The notes beneath the pieces were generated by a model. That model saw only the letters and a list, made by a program, of their open reading frames with translations, was not told the origin of the DNA and ran no database searches. Positions 1 to 10,248 of a stretch of DNA of 64,000 bases are shown here, piece by piece. Within the stretch, counting starts at the first letter, position 1. Each line of letters begins with the position of its first letter. This DNA comes from Prorocentrum cordatum (Eukaryota; Sar; Dinophyceae; Prorocentrales; Prorocentraceae): contig CAUYUJ010022526.1 in the NCBI GenBank assembly GCA_963575745.1, forward strand, positions 157,639 through 221,638, in the 5' to 3' direction. The position numbers were made by a program, and so were the translations under genes.

Positions 1-1320
<1,320 letters not shown>

Positions 1321-1620
1321 GTTGTAGTGGGTTCCCACTGGGTTCCTGGAATTCCAGAGGAACTCCACAGGAGCCCATAGGGCTACCATGGGGTACTGTA
1401 GGGATCCCTGAGGAAAACCACAGGAACCCATACGGCTCCCATCGGTTTCTGTAGACATCACATAGGAATCACATGGGAACACATAGGGCTCCAATGGCTG
1501 CCTGTAGGCATCCCATAGGGCTCCCATGTGGTTTTGTAGAGATCTGGAAAGAAACTTTTAGGAACCCCACAGGCTCCCATGGGTTCTGTCGGGATACCAC
1601 TGGAAACCTACAAGATACGC
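1321..1620. repeat. Decayed 53-bp minisatellite
   Basis: Units begin with variants of CCCATAGGGCTCCCATGGG at 1374, 1427, 1480, 1512 (shortened) and 1566, giving spacings of 53, 53, 32 and 54. The copies are strongly diverged, so the array is old. It abuts the AGT microsatellite. Confidence 0.75.
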
Positions 1621-1940
1621 CATGGTTTCGCTCACCTGGAATTCCCACATTGTAGAGCCCCGGAAGGTCGATTCGCTGGCGGCCACACTGGATACGCAGG
1701 CAGGAACACGTTGGTGTACTCAGAGTTGTCCTCGCAGATTCTGTGGCACATGGACACTCCGTACAACCTATGAGAGAATTCCACAGAGGCGTTGCGCGTT
1801 GGTCTCCCCCCCCCTCCAGGGCAACAACAGCAACACCAGCCCAGGTGTGTGCGCTTGCCCCGGGGGCGAGCGCACTTCCCCGGGCCTCGCCGGGCCGGCC
1901 CCGGAGGGTGCCCTATAGGAGTCGCAGCTATAACCCTGCT
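1621..1940. other. Unassigned spacer
   Basis: No recognisable gene or repeat. It includes a C-rich run (1806-1816) and a GC-rich patch near 1860-1915. Short ORFs on both strands have no conserved motif. Confidence 0.5.
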
Positions 1941-1954
1941 AAATGGTCTGTTGC

Positions 1955-2135
1955 ACCCCCCCTAATTCCTATGGCCCCCCTGATTCCTATGCCTATGCCT
2001 ATGCCTATGCCGATGCCCCCCCTAACTCGTATGCCTACGCCTATGTCTATGCCTGCTTGCTTGCTTGCTTGCTTACGCGCTTGCTTGCTTGCTTGCGCGC
2101 TTGCGCGCTTGCTTGCACGCTTGCTTGCTTGCTGA
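1955..2135. repeat. CCTATG hexamer and GCTT/GCGC tetramer repeats
   Basis: 1972-2052 is a run of (CCTATG) hexamers with CCCCCCTAA interruptions. 2050-2135 is (GCTT)n with GCGCTT and GCAC variants. Translations are LACLLACL-type or YAYAYA-type repeats and are not considered coding. Confidence 0.9.
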
Positions 2136-2380
2136 GTTGCGGATTCCAAGCATGCTTGATTCTTCTGATTTCACCGTTTGAGTCGTCTAATCTATTTGGA
2201 GTCAGCGCTGGCTGATATCCGCAAGGGCTTCGCCCCCTGCCGCCGGCCTCCTCTCTCGGAGAATGGGCCATGGAAGAGCTGGCTTCACCGTGAAGCAGCG
2301 TCGGAACTTCATGCGAAGACGATGGGCAATTGGCAAGACGAATGGAAATCGCGAGTCTATTGTTGCACTCCGTGTTGTAT
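2136..2380. other. Unassigned spacer
   Basis: No gene or clear repeat seen between the GCTT tract and the 73-bp repeats. Confidence 0.45.
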
Positions 2381-2599
2381 GAATTTCAGAAATGTGGCAA
2401 ATCCCATGTGCTTTTGGCCCCTGACCCTGCCGATCTGTGTGATGGGTGCCACCGAATTTCAGACATGTGGCACATCTTTTGAATTTTTGGACCCTGACCC
2501 CGCCGATCTGCGTCACGGGTGCCACCGAATTTCAGAAATGTAGCACATCTTGTGTGCTTTTGGACCCTGACCCCGCCGATCTGAGTGAGGGGTGTCAAT
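2381..2599. repeat. 73-bp tandem repeat, three copies
   Basis: The unit starts GAATTTCAGAAATGTGGCA and contains TTTTGGACCCTGACCCCGCC. Copies start at 2381, 2454 and 2527, exactly 73 bp apart, and differ at a modest number of positions. The overlapping ORFs on both strands only reflect the repeat. Confidence 0.9.
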
Positions 2600-2805
2600 T
2601 TTTACCCACCCCAGCAATTCCGACAATACGTTTTGGCCGTGGTAGAAATGCTCGTTTTGGGCCTCCCCCCCTCGCGCGGTCCATCAACAAGGAACAGTAA
2701 GCAACAAGAAGCAGAACTGTAACAGTGGACACTGGACGCTGCAACTGGCACAGGAAACTGCGAATCCTCGGCCTACAGCCTGGTGGCCCCACAAGGGGGC
2801 CGGCG
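2600..2805. other. Unassigned spacer
   Basis: Nothing recognisable. It includes CAACAAGGAACAGTAAGCAA-type A-rich sequence and leads into the TTG microsatellite. Confidence 0.45.
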
Positions 2806-2806
2806 G

Positions 2807-2869
<63 letters not shown>

Positions 2870-2932
2870 GCTGCTGCTGCTGTTGTTGTTGTTGTTGTTG
2901 TTGTTTGCTGCTGCTGCTGCTGCTGCTGTTGA

Positions 2933-3005
<73 letters not shown>

Positions 3006-3006
3006 G
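2806..3006. repeat. TTG microsatellite with TGC block
   Basis: About 65 GTT/TTG triplets with CTG blocks near 2870-2882 and 2905-2930. It forms the left edge of the duplicated segment that follows. The same TTG plus CTCATTCTTGAAGAATAATT junction recurs at 4953-5008. Confidence 0.96.
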
Positions 3007-3874
3007 AATTCTCATTCTTGAAGAATAATTATTGTGCCCCTGTCCCCCGGGCTACAACAACAACGGCTCCCGCTTGAGACTTCTTCGATTTTTACTCAGG
3101 ACCCCCGCTCCCGCCTCAGACCTCCGCGCAATTTACTCAGGAAAGGCGCTCCCGTCTGAGACTTCCTCGCAATGTAATCAAGACCCCCGCTCCCGCTTGA
3201 GACTTCCGTGCAATTTACGTGGGAACGGCGCTCCCGCGTGAGACTTCTTCGAATTTTACTCAGGACCCCCGCTCCTGCCTGACATTTCCGCGCAATTGAC
3301 TCAGGAACGGCGCTCCCGCCTGAGACTTCCTCGCAATTTAGTGAGGACCCCCGCTCCCGCCTGAGACTTCCGTGCAATTTGCTCAGGAACGGCGCTCCCG
3401 CTTGAGACTTCCTCGCAACTTAGTCAGGGCCCCCGCTTCCGCCTGAGATTTCCTCACAATGTACTCAGGACTGCGCTCTCGCGTGCGACGTCCTCACAAA
3501 TTATTCTGGAATTGCGTTTCGGCGCTCAGGAACCACGCACGCGCCAAGGACGCCTTCACAACGTGGTATCTTCCCTCTTCCTTCGTCCTTCCCCCTCCCC
3601 TTCCTCCCACTCTCCCTCGTTCTTCCCCTCCTCCTCTTGCAGGGCCCGCGCCAATTCCAATGGCGGGCAGAGAAGATGTACGCCCCCGAAGGATTGTCCG
3701 CCCGTTCCGGTTTGCCCGTACGTCTAAGCCCGCCGGCCCCAGCAAAGAGAAATAATCTCCCCGAAAGGGGTGTGATCGAAGACGAAGAGGGCGGGTATCG
3801 AGGGTGTAGGGTATACGTGTTGAATGACTCGCGGGCAAGTAAGAGCGTACAGCCTTAAAATGGTTGTTGTTGTT
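3007..3874 (+). repeat. Duplicated approx. 0.85-kb segment, copy 1
   Basis: From CTCATTCTTGAAGAATAATT through AGCCTTAAAATGGTTG this segment recurs nearly identically at 4980-5936. The left part (3066 to about 3520) is an array of a 41-bp unit: GCTCCCG starts fall at 3066, 3107, 3148, 3189 and 3230, each exactly 41 apart. The unit alternates GCTCCCGCCTGAGACTTCC and a CAATTTACTCAGGA half. The right part (3560-3874) is single-copy-like and ends in a TTG tract. Copy 1 lacks about 105 bp present in copy 2 at 5012-5116. No coding function is supported. Confidence 0.9.
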
Positions 3875-4300
3875 GTTGTGTCCGAATCCTAAAAAAAAAA
3901 CCACTGGTTTTCCAACATTTATGTTACATGAGCTCGCGCGAGCTACTTTCGCACGCTCTTGCAACGGGGTTCGCGCGCCTGCCAGGGGCCACAATCCCTT
4001 GCGGGCGATGTATCCGTGAGGAGGCGTATCGGCACCATGTTTGGACACTTGGCCCCTGATGTATTTCTGCCAGGAACCCAGCTCGCAGCATTGCGCCCCA
4101 TCCGTGCCATCAGGGACGGGCGTATGCCAGAAAATGACGAGCACACGAACTCGTCTCTTTAGAGCCGCGGCGGGGAAAAGACGGTGGGTGGGCGTGCAAG
4201 CGCCGTTCCCGCCCCTCCTTCCGTTCTCTCTTCTCTCCTTTCCTCCTTGTCCTGCTCCTCCTCCTCCTCCTCCTCCGGCGGGGGGCGTGAGGATCCGGCA
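3875..4300. other. Unassigned spacer
   Basis: Contains a 10-base A run near 3891 and otherwise unique-looking sequence. A pyrimidine-rich stretch with CTC triplets lies at 4205-4275. ORFs here have no recognisable domain. Confidence 0.45.
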
Positions 4301-4525
4301 TCGCTCACAACCATCGGGACAACCATCGGGACAACCATCGGAACAACCATCGGGACAACCATCGGGACAATCATCGGGACAGTCATCGGGACAACGATCG
4401 GGACAAGCACAACCATCAGGACAACCATCGGGACAATCATCGGGACAACGATCGGGACAACCACAACCATCAGGACAACCATCGGGACAACCATCGAGAC
4501 AACCATCGGGACAACCATATCCTCT
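4301..4525. repeat. 12-bp minisatellite (ACAACCATCGGG)
   Basis: About 18 units of ACAACCATCGGG with ACAATCATCGGG, ACGATCGGG and ACCACAACCATCAGG variants. The 12-bp period is divisible by three, so every frame stays open: SGQP repeats in one + frame, TTIG in another and DGCP on the minus strand. No flanking domain suggests a real protein. Confidence 0.9.
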
Positions 4526-4951
4526 CTCTCTTGTGTATTCCCACATCCCTCAGGAATTTGCCCTAAAGATGTGATCAACTATCTTGTGAGTACGTATCAT
4601 GTGTATCATGTGTATCATGTACCATATGCATCATATGCAACAGATGTTCTGTGGAAGGCTTAACAACTTCTGTGGGTTAACAAGGCTTAACAACTTCTGT
4701 GGGTGTACGAACGTAGGCTTAACAACTTCTGTGGGTGTGTACTCCACGCCAGTGTAGTAGCCACGGTCGTCCGCAGGCCACGAAGTGAAGTGTCCGAACG
4801 TCATAGGGCGGGAAGCTGGGTGTGGGTGGTGGCGAAGAGTCGTGTGGATATTTGGTAGAGCTTGCACTGCCCCCCCACAAAGTGGGGGTATTGGCTGGCG
4901 TCGCATGAAAACCCTGGCACTGGTGAGAACACTGAGCGTTCGGGTAAAGTG

Positions 4952-4952
<1 letters not shown>
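4526..4952. other. Spacer with short direct repeats
   Basis: 4600-4640 has GTATCATGT-type repeats. A 21-base motif starting GGCTTAACAACTTCTGTGG occurs three times, at 4657, 4684 and 4716. The rest (4735-4950) is unassigned. Confidence 0.6.
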
Positions 4953-4982
<30 letters not shown>

Positions 4983-5970
4983 AGCTCTCATTCTTGAAGA
5001 ATAATTATTGTTGATCCCCCCCACCGGTGCACATTGTTTTTTTTCGATTGAAGTGCCACCCCCGGGGCTCGCGCCTTGTTTTTTCTTAAGGAAAGTCTTC
5101 CTGCTCAAACTGTGCCCCTGCCCCCCGGGCTACAACAACAACGGCTCCCGCTGAGACTTCCTCGATTTTTACTCAGGACCCCCGCTCCCGCCTCAGACTT
5201 CCGCGCAATTTACTCAGGAAAGGCGCTCCCGCTGAGACTTCCTCGCAATGTAATCAAGACCCCCGCTCCCGCCTGAGACTTCCGTGCAATTTACGTGGGA
5301 ACGGCGCTCCCGCGTGAGACTTCTTCGAATTTTACTCAGGACCCCCGCTCCTGCCTGACATTTCCGCGCAATTGACTCAGGAACGGCGCTCCCGCCTGAG
5401 ACTTCCTCGCAATTTAGTGAGGACCCCCGCTCCCGCCTGAGACTTCCGTGCAATTTGCTCAGGAACGGCGCTCCCGCTTGAGACTTCCTCGCAACTTAGT
5501 CAGGGCCCCCGCTTCCGCCTGAGATTTCCTCACAATGTACTCAGGACTGCGCTCTCGCGTGCGACGTCCTCACAAATTATTCTGGAATTGCGTTTCGGCG
5601 CTCAGGAACCACGCGCGCGCCAAGGACGCCTTCACAACGTGGTATCTTCCCTCTTCCTTCGTCCTTCCCCCTCCCCTTCCTCCCACTCTCCCTCGTTCTT
5701 CCCCTCCTCCTCTTGCAGGGCCCGCGCCAATTCCAATGGCGGGCAGAGAGATGTACGCCCCCGAAGGATTGTCCGCCCGTTCCGGTTTGCCCGTACGTCT
5801 AAGCCCGCCGGCCCCAGCAAAGAGAAATAATCCCCCCGAAAGGGGTGTGATCGAAGACGAAGAGGGCGGGTATCGAGGGTGTATGGTATACGTGTTGAAT
5901 GACCCGCGGGCAAGTAAGAGCGCACAGCCTTAAAATGGTTGTTGTTGTTGTTGTTGTTGTTGTGGTTGTT
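4953..5970 (+). repeat. Duplicated approx. 0.85-kb segment, copy 2
   Basis: Same order as copy 1: TTG tract, CTCATTCTTGAAGAATAATT, the 41-bp array (about 5148-5600), a single-copy tail and AGCCTTAAAATGGTTG followed by a TTG tract. It has an extra block at 5012-5116 containing a T run and GAAGTGCCACCCCCGGGG. Differences from copy 1 are scattered single bases and small indels, so the duplication is fairly recent. Confidence 0.9.
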
Positions 5971-5979
5971 GTGGTTGTT

Positions 5980-6029
<50 letters not shown>

Positions 6030-6034
6030 GTTGT
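5937..6034. repeat. TTG then GTC microsatellite
   Basis: TTG triplets (5937-5978) change to GTC/CGT triplets (5979-6034). They directly follow the AAAATGG end of duplicated copy 2. Confidence 0.95.
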
Positions 6035-6390
6035 CGTTTTCTACCGCCATGCTCGCCATCGTCTTCTGCCAGCAGCGCGTACGGGGGGGGTGTCCCAAAC
6101 CCTCCCCCCATGGAAGGGGGGAAGGGGTGGGTTCGACCACCCCCCGCCCCCTTGCTCCAGGAGGGAAGGGTTCGTCTCTCTGTTGTATTCCCTGGGGGGA
6201 GGGGGGGTTGGGTCAGGATGGGTTTGGGGGGGGGCGGTCTCGGGGCGGCCCCAGGTGTTTTTTTTGTTGTTGGGGGGGGGGGGGCCTGATTTCTGGGACC
6301 CTCCCAAGCTATATGTTTCAGGCTGGTGGCCGTGGAAGCTGCTCTCTCTCTCTCTCTCTCCCTGGTTTCGGCAGCGCGAGTTCGTTTTAA
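6035..6390. other. G-run-rich low-complexity spacer
   Basis: Many G homopolymers (for example near 6084, 6196, 6228 and 6273) plus a CT dinucleotide run at 6342-6361. No gene is supported. Confidence 0.6.
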
Positions 6391-6620
6391 TGCGCCAGAG
6401 ATTAAGTCTTCGGGGGCGCGCGCTCGATGTAATTTGCATGAGGGTTGTGGCCTCGGGAGCGCGATAGCTTCATACTTTGAAGGGGATTGTGTCTTCGGGG
6501 GTGCGAATTCGAAATTCGTTGTAACTGTGTGAAGGTGTTTGCCTTTGGGGGCGCGATTGCTCAGTAATGAGCAGTGGTGATTAAAGCCTTGAGAGCGCGA
6601 GTCTGCTGTTCTTGACGTGC
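6391..6620. repeat. Degenerate approx. 45-bp repeat
   Basis: A CTTCGGGGGCGCG-like core recurs at about 6408, 6451, 6492, 6541 and 6588, spaced 41-49 bp. The copies are heavily diverged. The core resembles, on the opposite strand, the GGCGCTCCCG core of the 41-bp array at 3066. Confidence 0.5.
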
Positions 6621-6819
6621 CCCAGGCCCCCCCCCGAAATTCTGAATGCCTCCTGGAGTCCTCGCGCGGACTTAATCCATCACAACATTGGAGTTGCGTG
6701 TGAAAACGTGCGTAACTAGAACATCGGGAACGCGAACTGTTGCAGGGAACAGGGGAAGCTCCGTCTCGCAGCCTACTGGTTCCCCGAGGGGAGCCAGCAT
6801 ATGATATATCGTTTTAAGG

Positions 6820-7090
6820 TTTAAGACGATTGTTCGCGGCGCTGAGGCGAGAGTCTCAGTTGGAAAGGGAGCCACCCTCCATCCCTGTAGCTGTTGCCAG
6901 CTTTTACCACGAATGCGCGCGGCGCTGAGGGCGGGAACCCAATTTTGAGACGATCCCCCTCCTCGTGCAACTGTCGTACATTTGAAGCTTCAGGGTCATA
7001 AATTGTCGGGAGGAAGTCCGAGGCGAGGCGAAACGCGCGGCCCGCCCTACCGACAAGTTCTGGGTGTGCGACGGGGAGGAGCTTACCCAT
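6820..7090 (+). repeat. Dispersed repeat R1, copy 1
   Basis: Shares ordered motifs with 25300-25605: GCGCGGCGCTRAGGCGRGAG, a CATTTTGA block, a CAGGGTCATAAATTGT block, GAGGAAGTC, the AAACGC...CGCCCT block and GTGCGACRGGGAGGAGTTA. The identity is diverged but the order is kept over about 270 bp. No ORF is conserved between the copies, so it is a non-coding repeat. Confidence 0.65.
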
Positions 7091-7767
7091 GGAGGAAAGG
7101 ATAAGGGGGTGGGTCGGGAGGAAAATGGGTGAGTGTGGGCATGGAGGAGGAGAGGGGGAAGGGGGAGGATGAGGAGGGAGGGAGGGGGTCCGGGAGGAGG
7201 AAGGGGAGAGTAGGAACAGGAACAGGGAAAGGAGGTGGAGGAGAGTAGGACGAGGAGAGTAGGAAGAGGAACAAGGAAAGGAGGAGGGGCAGCAGAGGAG
7301 GTGTAGCGGCAGGAAAGAGGAGAAACCGAAGCTCGGTCCCTCCCTCCCTCCCTCCTCCCTCCTCCCTTCCTCCCTTTCTCGGGGTGGGTCTCGACCTTTT
7401 CTGAACCAAGGGGGCTAGGTCGAGTGGTGGCGTGCGTGGCGGGTCCTCGTGAGGTCTATGCGCCACCCACTCGCGTAGCTGCACTGCAGGAGCGCGGCCG
7501 TCGCCCCAGCCCCGCGTCGCACGCACGCACACATACGCACACACCCCTTCCTCCCCCTTCCCTCCCCCAGTCCCCGCGGGGAGAGGTGCCGCTCTCTGTT
7601 CCACAGCTTCCTCGTGCTCGAGGCTCAGGCACGTGCGCGAGCGCTCCAGCGGGTCCGAGCGGGGTCTCGTCGCCGAGCGAGGCCAGCGGAAGAGCGCCTC
7701 TCCTGCCCCGCGCTGTCGCAGTGACTTCTCCCCCCTTTCTTGCCCCCCCCCCCCCCCGGCTGGAGAG
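7091..7767. other. Purine-rich then pyrimidine-rich intronic sequence
   Basis: 7100-7330 is GGA/GGAA-rich and 7330-7390 is CCCT-rich. 7520-7570 has CACA and C runs, and 7740-7757 is a 15-17 base C run just before the SmE exon. This lies in the intron upstream of the first visible SmE exon. Long ORFs here are compositional. Confidence 0.6.
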
Positions 7768-7813
7768 GTACCTGCAGAACCGCTCCCGCATCCAGGTCTG
7801 GCTGCACGAGCAG
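7768..7813 (+). CDS. SNRPE: Sm protein E, internal exon 1 of 3 visible
   Basis: This encodes the N-terminal part of the Sm fold of SmE, a core protein of the spliceosomal Sm heptameric ring. After the split Arg codon it reads YLQNRSRIQVWLHEQ, a near-perfect match to my recollection of eukaryotic SmE (one Tyr-to-His change). The exon is preceded by a C-rich tract and AG at 7766-7767, with the next base G. It ends in phase 0 at a GC donor (7814-7815). It joins in frame to 32573. The upstream exon, which should carry the conserved PINLIF segment, was not found in 1-7767 and probably lies left of the window. The start could instead be 7766 if the preceding AG is used. Only the protein match and the splice-phase agreement support the exon; expression is not shown. 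Confidence 0.88.
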
Positions 7814-8262
7814 GCCGGCGCTGGCGCGCGGCCTCTCCCCCGCCCTTCCCGCCGCCGCTCGCGCTTCCCCGGCCGCCAGCTGCCCCCTCCCCCCCACCCA
7901 CCCCCCTTCCCCTCCTTGTGCGAGCCCCCCAGAGCAGCGGGGAGAGGAGTACTCACGGCTGACCAGGGGGATCAGATCGAGGATGGTTCGGGGAGGGTGC
8001 CCTGATATTCTTCGTGCTCGTTGCATGTTCTTGTGCCGGCTGGTGAATTACTCCTTCGGAGGTTCTTCAGTTTGGCCAGCGGAGGGTCTCGTGTTCTTGA
8101 AGGATGTGTTTCTGCTTTAGGTCCGACCGTAAGACGTATGGTCCAAAGTCCTCAGCAGAGCTGAGCAAGTCCAGAGGAACAATCATCACCCTTTCGGTGC
8201 TGGCGGACCTTTCGTATCGCTGCGCGATCATGCAGAGACTCCAGAGAGGGAGAGACCCCTCA
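7814..8262. other. Start of SmE intron (to 32572)
   Basis: Intron sequence beginning GCCGGCGC, then C-rich DNA to about 7925. 7926-8262 is unassigned and contains TTAGGTCCG near 8118. The intron of about 24.8 kb holds the copia element and LINEs A and B. Confidence 0.7.
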
Positions 8263-8263
8263 A

Positions 8264-8402
8264 TTCCCCTTACCCCCTCTTCCCTCTCCCTCGTCCCCTC
8301 ACTGCTCCTCCTCGTCCTCCCCCGCCGACCTCCCTCCTCTTTCAGATTAGGACACCTCCCCCGCTTTCGCGTCCAGTCACAACCAAGTCATATCGCTCTC
8401 CT
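8264..8402 (+). repeat. Dispersed repeat R2, copy 1
   Basis: A stretch of about 135 bp running from CCCTCTTCCCTC through GTCCAGTCACAACCAAGTC recurs at 19650-19778 and 23050-23180, in the 3' parts of LINE A and its duplicate. It sits 45 bp left of the copia insertion and so may mark the 5' region of the LINE that the copia element interrupted. Confidence 0.75.
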
Positions 8403-8446
8403 CGCACACTGACCTCATCTCCGACCCGGCGAATATCGACCCGACG

Positions 8447-8744
8447 TGCGAACGCGAACTACCCGTGAGCGCCCTGTAGGCCCCCTGAGGTCCCTAGGAG
8501 TGCTGGTGCCTTTTTCAGCTCCCGTGCCGACCCCAAAAGGGCACCGGTGCCCTTTTCAGTTCCCGTGCCGACCCCAAAAAGGCACCGGTGGCCCCTAGCA
8601 GCGTTCCGCTCCGTAGCCACTGTTCTGGTTCGATAGGCCCACCGCGAGGGGAGCGCGGGCGCCCTCGGCCGCGCTTGCAGGAGGCAGAAAACATCCTCGA
8701 TTCATCCATCGAGCTCGACTCTACTCGCGATCGTGGAGTTCGCA
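8447..8744 (+). repeat. Copia 5' LTR
   Basis: Begins TGCGAACGCGAACTACCC and ends GGAGTTCGCA, so the ends are a 7-bp inverted repeat, TGCGAAC/GTTCGCA. A 42-bp internal unit (GTGCCCTTTTCAGTTCCCGT...) is tandemly doubled at about 8508-8592, and each copy can fold through a CCGGTGCCCTTTT/AAAAGGGCACCGG stem. No convincing tRNA primer binding site was recognised after 8744. Confidence 0.95.
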
Positions 8745-8805
8745 GTGGCTTGAGCCAAGTGCGAGTGAGGAGCTGGTGATTAGGCAGGAGCCTGTCACCC
8801 GGACG

Positions 8806-10248
8806 ATGGCGGATAACGGCGGCTTCAACACGAAGCGGTTCAGCGGCGACGGGAACGACGGCGCGGCGGCCTACAAAGTATGGAAGAGGTGGGCCAAGGC
8901 GGCGGTAGTGGTGCAGACGGCGAGGAACACGCCGGCCGAGGCGCTGGGCCCGTGGTTGTACACGTTGCTCGACGGCCAGGCGGCGCTGGCGGTGGAGAAC
9001 GTGGACCTGTCGGAGATCAACGTCGAGTCGGGTGAGGAGGTGGTGTTCGCTCGCCTCGACGAGCGGTTCCCCGACAAGGTTGCGGCGGATCGCTTGGGTG
9101 AGGCCATGGAGGACGGCTTCAGCTTGCGGATCCAGAAGCAGGAGACCACGGAGGCCTACACCTGGCGTGCGCAGCTGGTGTTCGCGCGGTTGCCCACGGA
9201 GGGCGTGGACCTCCCGTCGGTCGCGAGGGGCTACCTGATCCTGCGCGGCGCGAGGTTGGGCAACTTCGGCCGGGCGACGGTGATGTCGGCGACCCACCTG
9301 AGCTGGAACGTGGACGAGGTGTGCACGGCGATCAGGACGGCCTTCCCGGGGATCCCCCCGGAGAGGCTCACGCAGGCGGCGTGCGCGGTGGAGGAGGAGT
9401 TCGTGGACAGCGAGGCCCCCCCGCCGCCCGAGCCCTACCAGGAGGAGGGCGCCGAGGACGATGTCACCCAGGAGATTGACGCGATCGTCCAGGCTGCGGA
9501 GCCCATCGAGGAGTCAGATGCGGTGGAGATCCTGGCGACTTGGAAGCAGACACGAGTGGCCATGAACAAGGAAAGGTTGGATCGCGGGCTGAGGCCCGGG
9601 TGGAAGGCGCGGCCCCCAGGCCCCAGCGGGCCTACGCGGCATGACCTCGACAAGCTCGGCCGGCGGGTGAAGTTCTTTCGGTGCAAGAATATCGGTCACT
9701 TCAGCCGGGACTGCAAGGAGGCTCTTCCTGCTCACGGCGCCGGCATGGTGATCGCAGAGCCGATGGAGCCAGAAGCTGCTGGCGAAGTGCGAGTGGAGAT
9801 GGTGCAGCCCTGCCTCGAGGACAACCTGGACGACGAGATCAACAGCATCCTGAAGGTCCACGAGGACAACGTGCTGGCGAAGCTCATCCAGGAGGAGCGG
9901 TGGAAGAGGCTGGAGCATGGGATGAAGGAGAAGCAGGAGGACGACGACGCGACGCCCGAGGTAAAGGCCACCGAGGAGGGTACGGTCCTAGGGGTGGCGC
10001 ATTCTGACGGGTGCTCGGTCCCAGACACGGGGTGTTGCAAGACCCTGATCGGTGAGGAGACGCTGATGAAGCACGAGGCGGCAACCGGCAAGAAGGCCAA
10101 GTGGCTCAAGGACGTCAGGCCGATGCGGTTCCGAGGGCTCGACAACGGCGTGCAGGAGTCCATAGGTGCGGTGGAGCTGGACTGGGCGATCAAGAACTAC
10201 ATCGTGACGTTCGCGGTGTACGTGGTGCCCGGTTCCGCGGGCTTCTGA
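8806..10248 (+). CDS. Copia Gag and aspartic protease
   Basis: This ORF is the structural (capsid) protein and protease of the element. The ATG at 8776 is in frame, but MADNGGF at 8806 is the more likely start. The capsid-like region covers about residues 1-200 (FSGDGNDGAAAYKVWKRWAK, then the helical DERFPDKVAADRLGEAMEDG block). An acidic Pro-rich linker follows. A CCHC knuckle (FFRCKNIGHFSRDC, about 9673-9714) has Phe (TTC) where the first Cys is expected; a single G/T change would explain this. The protease active site SVPDTGCCKTLIG is at about 10017-10055. The frame stops at 10248 in the middle of the protease-to-next-domain region, and homologous sequence continues in another frame (GLLMSKPDLKALG, from about 10243). 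Confidence 0.85.
   Translation: MADNGGFNTKRFSGDGNDGAAAYKVWKRWAKAAVVVQTARNTPAEALGPWLYTLLDGQAALAVENVDLSEINVESGEEVVFARLDERFPDKVAADRLGEAMEDGFSLRIQKQETTEAYTWRAQLVFARLPTEGVDLPSVARGYLILRGARLGNFGRATVMSATHLSWNVDEVCTAIRTAFPGIPPERLTQAACAVEEEFVDSEAPPPPEPYQEEGAEDDVTQEIDAIVQAAEPIEESDAVEILATWKQTRVAMNKERLDRGLRPGWKARPPGPSGPTRHDLDKLGRRVKFFRCKNIGHFSRDCKEALPAHGAGMVIAEPMEPEAAGEVRVEMVQPCLEDNLDDEINSILKVHEDNVLAKLIQEERWKRLEHGMKEKQEDDDATPEVKATEEGTVLGVAHSDGCSVPDTGCCKTLIGEETLMKHEAATGKKAKWLKDVRPMRFRGLDNGVQESIGAVELDWAIKNYIVTFAVYVVPGSAGF

Noticed and set aside
4041-4574. SGQPSGQP-repeat protein
   Set aside because: The 12-bp minisatellite keeps all frames open on both strands, and the flanking residues show no domain or signal peptide.
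8745-8765. GTGGCTTGAGCCAAGTGCGA after the copia LTR as SL relic or tRNA primer site
   Set aside because: GAGCCAA resembles part of the SL complement only over seven bases, and no tRNA 3' end that I know matches.
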